NCBI GenBank assembly: GCA_031282945.1
Contig: JAITCX010000130.1
Location: 1-15,347, forward strand
Direction of reading: 5' to 3'
Length of the DNA: 15,347 nucleotides
Source of the DNA: Elusimicrobiota bacterium
Lineage (GTDB): Bacteria; Elusimicrobiota; Endomicrobiia; Endomicrobiales; Endomicrobiaceae
Part shown: piece by piece, positions 6,881 through 13,375 of the stretch
How the letters are laid out: every line of letters starts with the position of its first letter
How positions within the stretch are numbered: position 1 is the stretch's first letter
Position numbers and translations under genes: made by a program
The notes under the pieces: model-generated
What the model was told of the DNA's origin: nothing
Seen by the model: the letters and a program-made list of their open reading frames with translations, nothing else
The model's database searches: none

Positions 6881-8006
6881 AAAAAGTCGATTTTTATTTG
6901 TTGTTGGGACAAGGCCGGAAGTTATAAAAATGGCGCCTTTAATTTTGCAGTTTAGAAAAGAAAAAAAATATAAAGCGATATTATTAAATACCCAGCAGCA
7001 AAAAGAACTTTCAGATAAAACATTAAAGTTTTTTAAGTTAAAGAGCGATATAAATTTTAATGTTATGACGGCGGATCAAACCCTCTTGGATTTGCAATCA
7101 AAGTTATTATTGAAGTTTCAAAATTTATTTAGCAAGGTCAATAATTTTGACGGGGTATTTGTGCAAGGCGATACGATGAGCGCTTTTTGCGCAGGCCTTA
7201 GCGCATTTTACCATCATATTCCGGTTTTTCATGTTGAGGCGGGATTGCGTTCTTACAATTTAGGCGAACCTTTTCCTGAGGAAGCTTTGCGGCAGATGTT
7301 GACTAGAATTAGCTCGCTACATTTTGCGCCGACTCAAAGGGCATATGATGCGCTTTTAAAGGAAAACGTAGATAAGAAAAATATTGCTATTACGGGAAAT
7401 ACGGTAGTTGATGCGCTTGGATGCATTGCAAAAGACGCCGTTGCGGCGGCAAGAAAAAATATTGCTAAAGAAAAAATAGATATTGATAAACAAAATATAG
7501 TTTTAATAACTGTTCACAGACGGGAAAATCATGGTAAGCGCCTTATACAAATTTTAAACGCTATAAAAGTTTTAGCAAATAAATTTAGCGGTTTTGTTTT
7601 TGTTGTTCCTGTGCATCCAAATCCAAATGTAAAAGATAAAGTATATCAAAGCCTATCCAATATAAAAAATATTAAACTAATTCAACCATTAAATTATCCT
7701 TCGCTTGCGCTCCTAGCTAAAAATGCGCATTTAATTTTAACTGATTCTGGGGGCATTCAAGAGGAAGCTCCAACTTTTGGTTTGCCCACGCTTGTGGCTA
7801 GGTATGAAACTGAGAGAAAGGAAGCTATTGAAGCTGGGGTGTCTAAACTTGTTGGAGCTGACGAGAAAAAGATTATTTTGGAAGCGTCAAAAATTTTGGC
7901 TAAGAGCAGAGCTGAAACCAGAATTAAAGTTGCAAATCCATATGGGGATGGGAGAGCCAGCCAGAAAATATTAAAAAGGGTAAAGGCGTTTTTTGATGAT
8001 AAATGA
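6867..8006 (+). CDS. wecB: UDP-N-acetylglucosamine 2-epimerase (non-hydrolysing)
   Basis: Interconverts UDP-GlcNAc and UDP-ManNAc in the cytoplasm, supplying ManNAc for surface polymers. At 379 residues, a GT-B type fold, it is full length. Seen motifs: GTRPEVIKMAP (14-24), QGDT (100-103, D102), HVEAGLRS (122-129, E124), PFPEE (135-139), GNTVVDAL (177-184), HRREN (217-221), HPNPNV (250-255) and TDSGGIQEEAP (292-302). These cover the catalytic D/E/E/H set. Oddities: the usual TGQHRE or TAQHRE segment is TQQQKE, so the His of the allosteric UDP-GlcNAc site is Gln (Q45), and EEANR is EEALR. The ATG at 6867 overlaps mrdA by 14 bases; no better start fits before GTRPE. The symbol wecB (also mnaA) reflects activity, not a known polymer. 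Confidence 0.93.
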   Translation: MRTNKKSRFLFVVGTRPEVIKMAPLILQFRKEKKYKAILLNTQQQKELSDKTLKFFKLKSDINFNVMTADQTLLDLQSKLLLKFQNLFSKVNNFDGVFVQGDTMSAFCAGLSAFYHHIPVFHVEAGLRSYNLGEPFPEEALRQMLTRISSLHFAPTQRAYDALLKENVDKKNIAITGNTVVDALGCIAKDAVAAARKNIAKEKIDIDKQNIVLITVHRRENHGKRLIQILNAIKVLANKFSGFVFVVPVHPNPNVKDKVYQSLSNIKNIKLIQPLNYPSLALLAKNAHLILTDSGGIQEEAPTFGLPTLVARYETERKEAIEAGVSKLVGADEKKIILEASKILAKSRAETRIKVANPYGDGRASQKILKRVKAFFDDK

Positions 8007-8898
8007 ACCTTTGATATCCATAATATGTCCAGTTTTTAATGGGCAAAAATATTTGGCAAAATCTATAGAGAGCTGCATTGGGCAAGACTATAAAAATTGG
8101 GAATTGATTTTAGTTGACGATTGTTCAAAGGACGATACTTTTTCAATTTGCAAAGAATATGCGCAAAAAGACAAACGCATAAAAGTATTTCAAAATGAAA
8201 AAAATTTAAAACTTCCAGCTTCTTTAAATGTTGGTTTTTCGCATGCCTCAGGCGAGTTTTATACTTGGACATCAGACGATAATTTTTATTTGCCAAATGC
8301 TCTAAGCTCTATGCTTAAAACTTTGCAAGAAAAAAAAGTAGATATTGTCTGCAGCGATTTTTTAATGATAGATGAGTTTGACAATATTATTAGTTATTAT
8401 GAGCTATTGGATTTTGAAAATGTTTTATATGCCAATGTGGGGGGGGCATGTTTTTTATACAAGGCGGAAGTTTCCAAAAAGTTAAACGGCTATGATGTAA
8501 ATTTATTTTTAGTTGAAGATTATGATTTTTGGATGCGGGCGTATTTAGCGGGTTTTTGCGCCTATCATATAAAGTATGCTCTTTATTTTTATAGACAGCA
8601 CAGCGTGAGTTTAAGCGGTCAAAATGTCAAAAATGTTTTAGAGCGGACATATTGGCGGTTTCTTTTAAATGTAAAATATTTGGATAGGTTTAATAGAGAT
8701 TGTCAAAAAAAATATTGGCGGTATTTAATTTCAAATATGAAAAAATCTGCAAACATTAAAGAGCTTTCAAAATTTGTTAGGCGGAATTTTTTTAAAATTG
8801 TTAAGTGCGGGAGCGCGTTAAGTTTTTTTATAGCTTTTGTAAAAAAATATATAAGGAGCAAAATGGGTTGTGAAAAAAATTATTTTAAAAGTATTTAA
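7996..8898 (+). CDS. Family 2 glycosyltransferase
   Basis: Probable GT-A inverting glycosyltransferase adding a sugar to a surface glycan at the cytoplasmic face; donor and acceptor unknown. It has 300 residues from the ATG at 7996 (an in-frame TTG at 7993 is a weaker start). Motifs: ISIICPVFNGQKYL (8-20), VDD (40-42), the metal-binding DxD-like WTSDDN (91-96), the catalytic-base region VEDYDFWMR (173-181, ED 174-175) and YRQHSVSLS (199-207). The C-terminal ~90 residues are basic and Lys/Phe/Tyr-rich, suggesting membrane association. AAAGG at 7982-7986 is a plausible ribosome binding site. It overlaps wecB by 11 bases and the next gene by 29. A G8 run at 8439-8446 lies before the catalytic base codons (see findings). 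The gene is visibly AT-rich, e.g. 13 G+C in bases 8701-8760. Confidence 0.9.
   Translation: MINEPLISIICPVFNGQKYLAKSIESCIGQDYKNWELILVDDCSKDDTFSICKEYAQKDKRIKVFQNEKNLKLPASLNVGFSHASGEFYTWTSDDNFYLPNALSSMLKTLQEKKVDIVCSDFLMIDEFDNIISYYELLDFENVLYANVGGACFLYKAEVSKKLNGYDVNLFLVEDYDFWMRAYLAGFCAYHIKYALYFYRQHSVSLSGQNVKNVLERTYWRFLLNVKYLDRFNRDCQKKYWRYLISNMKKSANIKELSKFVRRNFFKIVKCGSALSFFIAFVKKYIRSKMGCEKNYFKSI
8439..8446 (+). repeat. G8 homopolymer tract inside the GT2 gene
   Basis: Eight consecutive G bases encode the end of Val and two GGG Gly codons (NVGGA). This is the longest G run seen in an AT-rich window. Losing one G would bring a TAA into frame at 8483-8485; gaining one would bring a TGA into frame at 8493-8495. 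Both would remove the catalytic ED at residues 174-175 and the C-terminus. Confidence 0.9.
8853..8858 (+). promoter_or_regulatory. Ribosome binding site of the GT92-like gene
   Basis: AAGGAG lies 11 bases before the GTG at 8870. The nearby ATG at 8863 is in the frame of the upstream GT2 gene, so this site supports the GTG as the start of the downstream gene. Confidence 0.65.
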
Positions 8899-9862
8899 AG
8901 TTTTTATAAATTTTGTTCCTTCGAGTTCTGCAAGAAAACGTCTGCGCAAAGATTTAGACAATATTTTTAATTTTGGGTTATTGACATTTATTAAATATTG
9001 CAAAATAAAGAACGGCAAGTTTAAAAGGGAAAATATTGTTTTTGAAAATGAAATTGCAATTGTAGCGATAATGAAAAACGAAGGGCCTTATTTAGACGAG
9101 TGGATTTGCTATCATCTTATAATGGGCGTAGAGAAGTTTTATTTGTATGACGATGAGAGCACAGACGATACAAAAGAAATTTTGAAAAAATATATAGAAA
9201 AGGGCATAGTAGACTATACATATTTTCCGGGACCAAAACACGGACGAAATAAACAGTTGGATTGTTATGGACAAACAATAAAAAAATATGCAAATAAAAT
9301 AAAGTGGGTTTGCGCCGTGGATTTAGATGAATTTATAGTTTGTAAAAATTCTACCTTGAAAGAATTTCTAAAAAGTTTTGATGGGTTTAGCCAAATTTTT
9401 ATTCGTTGGAAAGTCTATGGTTCTAGTGGGCATAAAACCAAACCTGCTGGATTAGTTTTAGAAAATTATAAACATAGGGCAGATGATAAATACAGAGAAA
9501 CTTATGCTAAAGCTATTGTAAATCCAAGAGATTTTATCAGTACAAAAAGCAGCCATGGTTTTTATGTTAAAGGCATTAGCGTAGACGCTAATAAAAATAT
9601 TGTAAATCCTGAAATTTTTTTTAGTATGCCTGTCGCTGCATTAAGTTTGCCGATTGATAAAATTTGGATAAATCACTATTATATAAAATCTTTTGAGGAG
9701 TATATGCAAAGAGGCAAGCGCGGCGGCGTTCTGGATAGTTTTACCCATAGAAATGCCGAACTTAAGCGTTTTTTTCTGCAAGATAAAAGCGATGTTTTTG
9801 ATGCAATGGACGAAAATATTGTCAGCGCAGTAAAAAAGAAAATATGTGAATTTAGCGTTTAA
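8870..9862 (+). CDS. GT92-like (DUF23 type) glycosyltransferase
   Basis: Probable GT-A glycosyltransferase of the Glyco_tranf_2_4 / family 92 type; donor and acceptor cannot be told from sequence. The 330 residues show the characteristic order: AIMKNEGPYLDEW (67-78), GVEKFYLYDDESTDDT (86-101), the acidic metal-site motif VDLDEF (150-155), a KVYGSSGHK loop (181-189), and INHYYIKSFEEYMQRGKRG (267-285), which is the conserved end of these enzymes. The N-terminal 55 residues are basic and hydrophobic and may associate with the membrane. The GTG start at 8870 has AAGGAG at 8853-8858; the gene overlaps GT2 by 29 bases, so the two are almost certainly co-translated. Related enzymes are common in capsule and O-antigen loci. 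The next gene follows after a 71-bp gap. Confidence 0.85.
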   Translation: MKKIILKVFKVFINFVPSSSARKRLRKDLDNIFNFGLLTFIKYCKIKNGKFKRENIVFENEIAIVAIMKNEGPYLDEWICYHLIMGVEKFYLYDDESTDDTKEILKKYIEKGIVDYTYFPGPKHGRNKQLDCYGQTIKKYANKIKWVCAVDLDEFIVCKNSTLKEFLKSFDGFSQIFIRWKVYGSSGHKTKPAGLVLENYKHRADDKYRETYAKAIVNPRDFISTKSSHGFYVKGISVDANKNIVNPEIFFSMPVAALSLPIDKIWINHYYIKSFEEYMQRGKRGGVLDSFTHRNAELKRFFLQDKSDVFDAMDENIVSAVKKKICEFSV

Positions 9863-9933
9863 TTTTTTTGTATAAAATGGATTTGGAATTTTGCGGTTAA
9901 TGTGTTGTAATTCATTGAGAAGAGGAGATAATT
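9863..9933 (+). promoter_or_regulatory. 71-bp gap with weak promoter candidate
   Basis: This is the largest gap within the glycan cassette. TTGGAA (9883-9888) and TGTAAT (9906-9911) are 17 bp apart, with TGT just before the -10, but the most conserved -10 A is missing. A TATAAA at 9871-9876 has no fitting -35. An internal promoter for the fusion gene is possible but weakly supported. Confidence 0.25.
9921..9927 (+). promoter_or_regulatory. Ribosome binding site fixing a TTG start
   Basis: AGAGGAG ends 6 bases before the TTG at 9934. The next in-frame Met is residue 77, far inside the conserved N-terminal fold, so this site makes the TTG the best start for the 680-residue protein. Confidence 0.75.
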
Positions 9934-11976
9934 TTGAATTTAAATTATAAGTTGTCTGTAGAATTTTTCCTAGTAGATTCTTTTGAAATATTTCATTTTC
10001 AACCGCTTTATTATGCATTGAGAAAGTTAGGCCATAATGCTGTTTTTGTAGCTCAACCAGCGGCTCCAACAGCTTGGTTTGATTATAAAAAAGCTATAGA
10101 AATTTTAAAAGAATTAAATTTAGATTATAAAGAAAACTCAGATATAAATGCCGATATCGCAATGACAACGCAATTTGCAAGTTTGATATCGCATTATAAA
10201 AACAAAAAAGTGAGTTTGCAATATGGAGTGGCTTTTAATAGAGATAGTTTTTTTCATTCTAAAAAAGCGGCGCAATTTTTTGATGCAAAAATTGTACATG
10301 GGCAATTTTCTAAAGATAAAATTTCGCAGTTTATAAATAGAGATAGAATTTATGCTGTGGGGTATCCTAAACATGATGATTTCTTTAATCATCCCAAAAC
10401 AAAAGCTGAAATGCTTGAAAAATATTCTATAAAAACAAATAAGCCCATTGTAGTTTATCTGCCGACTTGGGATGAGGATAGTTCTATACAAATGTTTTCT
10501 AAACAAATCCAAGCCCTGCGAAAAGATTTTTTCGTTTTAACTAAACCTCATCATTGCACGTATAGATTTGAAAAATATAAAAAAGATATGGATGTAATAA
10601 ATAATATTTCAGATTATGTCGCGCAAGGCAATACGCCTCTTAGCGATATCGCTTTAATGGCCGATATTATAATTGCAGATGCAAAAAGCGGAGCAAGCAC
10701 AGAGGGGATCTATTTAACCAAAGCTCCCGCTGTTTTGCTTAGTGTAAGAGACGATGCGCGCCAGAGATATTACGATGACATTTTTAAATTGGCTCCCATT
10801 GCGGTTAGTTCGCAAAACCTAAAACCAATCGTTGAAGATGAGTTAAATAAAAAACGCAATAGCGATGCAATAATAGAGAATTGTTACGGCAGTCGGGACG
10901 GCAAATCCACAGATAGAGCTGTTGAGGCGCTTTTAAAAATAGCTGGTTTGCCAAATACAATTAGTTCAAGTAAAATGCATTTTTATGTAAATAGATTTTG
11001 CTATACAATAAAAAATAAGGAGAAAGATATCAATATTCAAAAAACTTTTAATTTAGCTAAAAATTGGATATATAAGAATACAATGGAAAATGCCGGCGTA
11101 TATGTCTCGTCTAAAACGAGAAAACCTTATCCTGAGGTGAGCGGATATTATATAGGTTCGCTATTGAATTTTGGAATGAATGATTTAGCGGAGCAATATG
11201 CAAAATGGTTATGTGAAATTCAAAAACCAAACGGGAGTTGGTATGATCCAGCGGATGCCGATCCATATGTTTTTGACACAGCTCAAATAATAAAAGGATT
11301 GCTTGCAATAAGCCCCATTTTGCCGCAGGTTAAAGCCAATATTATAAAGGCGGCCGATTGGATAATTTCTAATATCAATGAGGATGGACGCCTCACAACG
11401 CCTTCCGTGAAAGCGTGGGGAGAGGATGGAATTTGTTCAGAACTCATACATATTTATTGTCTATCGCCTTTGGTGGAGGCGGGAGTGAAATTTGACAATC
11501 CCAATTATATAAAACAAGCTCAGCGTGTGTTATCCTATTATAAAAAAACAAGAATGGACGATATTTTAAATTTTAATATCTTATCCCATTTTTATGCTTA
11601 TATAATTGAAGGATTGATAGACATGCAGGAAATTCCGCTGGCTTTAGAAGCAATGCAAAAAGTTTCGTATTTGCAAAAAAATGATGGGTCTATTCCTGCT
11701 TATAAAAATGTATATTGGATTTGTTCCACCGGACTTTTTCAATTTGCATTGATATACTATAAACTTGGATTAAATGATAAAGGAGATCTTGCTTTTGATT
11801 ATGCTGTTAGATTGCAAAACAAAAGCGGGGGTTGGTTTGGCGGATACAAAGCTGAAAGTTTTGCCCATATGTTTAGTCCGTTAAATAAACCGAATTATTT
11901 TGCTAATGCGGAAATATCATGGGCGGTAAAATATTTTTTAGATGCGCTTTTTTTTAAACAAAACGCACGCATATAA
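9934..11976 (+). CDS. TagB/TagF-like transferase fused to QW-repeat alpha/alpha-toroid domain
   Basis: A two-domain protein of 680 residues. Residues 1 to about 340 resemble CDP-glycerol glycerophosphotransferases and related GT-B enzymes that build polyol-phosphate surface polymers: VEFFLVDSFEIFHFQPLYYAL at the N-terminus, VVYLPTWDED (173-182), TKPHH (203-207), and LSDIALMADIIIADAKSGASTEG (236-258), matching the D...L..AD..I.D.SS..E nucleotide-site pattern. The usual HG catalytic motif (WHGTP or LQHG) reads LQYG (95-98), so the candidate base His is Tyr97. Residues about 365-675 look like an alpha/alpha toroid of the prenyltransferase/squalene-cyclase shape, with QW-type repeats at QKPNGSW (430-436), NINEDGRL (480-487), QKNDGSI (581-587) and QNKSGGW (628-634), roughly 50 residues apart. 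No signal peptide or membrane helix is evident, so it is probably cytoplasmic. Function inferred only: surface-polymer synthesis. The domain calls are by motif, not search. Confidence 0.75.
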   Translation: MNLNYKLSVEFFLVDSFEIFHFQPLYYALRKLGHNAVFVAQPAAPTAWFDYKKAIEILKELNLDYKENSDINADIAMTTQFASLISHYKNKKVSLQYGVAFNRDSFFHSKKAAQFFDAKIVHGQFSKDKISQFINRDRIYAVGYPKHDDFFNHPKTKAEMLEKYSIKTNKPIVVYLPTWDEDSSIQMFSKQIQALRKDFFVLTKPHHCTYRFEKYKKDMDVINNISDYVAQGNTPLSDIALMADIIIADAKSGASTEGIYLTKAPAVLLSVRDDARQRYYDDIFKLAPIAVSSQNLKPIVEDELNKKRNSDAIIENCYGSRDGKSTDRAVEALLKIAGLPNTISSSKMHFYVNRFCYTIKNKEKDINIQKTFNLAKNWIYKNTMENAGVYVSSKTRKPYPEVSGYYIGSLLNFGMNDLAEQYAKWLCEIQKPNGSWYDPADADPYVFDTAQIIKGLLAISPILPQVKANIIKAADWIISNINEDGRLTTPSVKAWGEDGICSELIHIYCLSPLVEAGVKFDNPNYIKQAQRVLSYYKKTRMDDILNFNILSHFYAYIIEGLIDMQEIPLALEAMQKVSYLQKNDGSIPAYKNVYWICSTGLFQFALIYYKLGLNDKGDLAFDYAVRLQNKSGGWFGGYKAESFAHMFSPLNKPNYFANAEISWAVKYFLDALFFKQNARI

Positions 11977-11996
11977 GCGCAAAATTTGGAGATCAA

Positions 11997-13349
11997 ATGG
12001 CACAACAAAAAAGTTTTATTAAAGAATTTCTTTTGAATATAGACTGGGGGCTTGTAATTTCTATGGCGCTTTTGTTGGCCATTGGTTTTGCCTCAATTGC
12101 ATCCGTTACCGGAGCGGCTGGACTTTCTGCAAAATATTTGCCTGTGCAGGGATCGGCTGTAATTGTCGGATTTTTCTTGATGCTCATTTTGGCAGGGTTT
12201 AATTATCAGCATTATTTAGAATTGGATAAATGGGTATACATTTTATCGCTTTTGCTTTTGGGTTCCGTTTTGATTTTCGGCGTTACAGTCAGAGGCACAA
12301 GAGGGTGGTTTAATTTTGGGGTGGCGTCTTTTCAAGCGGTTGAACTTGCAAAAATTATGTATATTTTAGTTATCTCCTCATTTTTAACTAAAACGGTTAA
12401 AGAATTAAAAAAGCCGATTTTTATCGTCTACGCTTTTTTACTTTTGCTTGGGCATTTAGGTTTAATAATGATGCAGCCTGATTTTTCTTCAACGCTTTCG
12501 TATTTTCCCGTTACGATAGTTTTGTTGTATTTGGCGGGCGTGGAATGGTTTTATATTTTGTGTATTGTTGTTTTCGGCGCCATCGCAACAGGCATTCCGC
12601 TGATGATGACTTTTTTTAGCGCAAAAGGCATAACCATTTCGAGTTCTATTATTGTAAAAATTTTGTATGCGTCTCAAACGCCTTTGGGGTGGGGATATTT
12701 GATCATCGCTTTGCTTTTGGCGCTATTTTTTATTTGGTTTTTGTGTAGAAAATTACGGATAAGAGTATCGATGCTTTTTCCATTGATTTTAAGCGTATCA
12801 ATAGTTGCGGGCTGCATCGGCTCCATAGGAGTTGAAAAAGCATTGAAAGATTATCAGCGCAGACGCTTGATAGTTTTTTTAGATCCGACAATAGATCAAC
12901 GCGGGTCCGGATACAATATTATTCAATCAAAAATATCGGTGGGATCCGGCAAAATTTTAGGCAAAGGGTTTAGACGGGGATCGCAAACGCGTTTGGGATT
13001 TTTGCCTGAACAGCATACCGATTTTATTTTTTCAACTGTAGGCGAGGAAGGCGGCTGGGTATTTTCGCAAGGGGTGATATTGATTTATTTTTTCTTTTTG
13101 TGGCGGGCTTTAGCCATTGCCAGAAATGCAAAAGATTCTTATGGATCTTTTGTGGCGGTGGGTATTGCCACGATGTTTGCTTTTTATGCATTTATAAATA
13201 TTGGTATGGTTATGGGAATGATGCCTGTGGCGGGAATGCCGTTATTGCTTTTGTCGTATGGAGGATCGTCTATCGTTTCATCTATGTGCGCCGTTGGGAT
13301 TTTATGTTCTATTTCAATAAGACGTCATACTCATCATAGACAATATTAA
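11997..13349 (+). CDS. mrdB: Peptidoglycan glycosyltransferase RodA (SEDS family)
   Basis: Polymerises lipid II into glycan strands together with PBP2. Family hallmarks: VRGTRGWFNFG (98-108) followed by QAVELAK (113-119; usually QPSE.AK), QPDFSSTL (160-167), DYQRRR (285-290), LDPTIDQRGSGYNIIQS (295-311), GKGFRRGSQTRLGFLPEQHTDFIFSTVGEE (322-351), with D342 matching the essential SEDS aspartate, and GMPLLLLSYGGSS (413-425). At 450 residues it is longer than most RodA (~370-400): 125 residues separate QPD from DYQ against about 50 in E. coli, and the extra part appears to hold two more membrane helices (about 233-250 and 258-277). The ATG follows a GGAG at 11988-11991. RodA rather than FtsW is chosen from the MreBCD/PBP2 context. 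Confidence 0.92.
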   Translation: MAQQKSFIKEFLLNIDWGLVISMALLLAIGFASIASVTGAAGLSAKYLPVQGSAVIVGFFLMLILAGFNYQHYLELDKWVYILSLLLLGSVLIFGVTVRGTRGWFNFGVASFQAVELAKIMYILVISSFLTKTVKELKKPIFIVYAFLLLLGHLGLIMMQPDFSSTLSYFPVTIVLLYLAGVEWFYILCIVVFGAIATGIPLMMTFFSAKGITISSSIIVKILYASQTPLGWGYLIIALLLALFFIWFLCRKLRIRVSMLFPLILSVSIVAGCIGSIGVEKALKDYQRRRLIVFLDPTIDQRGSGYNIIQSKISVGSGKILGKGFRRGSQTRLGFLPEQHTDFIFSTVGEEGGWVFSQGVILIYFFFLWRALAIARNAKDSYGSFVAVGIATMFAFYAFINIGMVMGMMPVAGMPLLLLSYGGSSIVSSMCAVGILCSISIRRHTHHRQY

Positions 13350-13375
13350 AAAGTTTTTAGTTATAAGGAGTTTTT

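Noticed and set aside
7993..7995. TTG as the start of the GT2 gene
   Set aside because: The ATG in the next codon, 7996, is the stronger start, and ribosome binding site spacing suits it.
9641..10069. 142-codon open frame on the minus strand across the GT92-like/fusion junction
   Set aside because: It lies antisense to two well-supported genes, has no recognisable domain, and looks like a codon-bias shadow. The same applies to minus-strand frames at 1710-2069, 2539-3018, 6191-6547 and 10138-10512.
11948..11955. T8 tract near the end of the fusion gene as another phase-variation site
   Set aside because: T and A runs of this length are expected in such AT-rich sequence, and a shift here would affect only the last ~10 residues.
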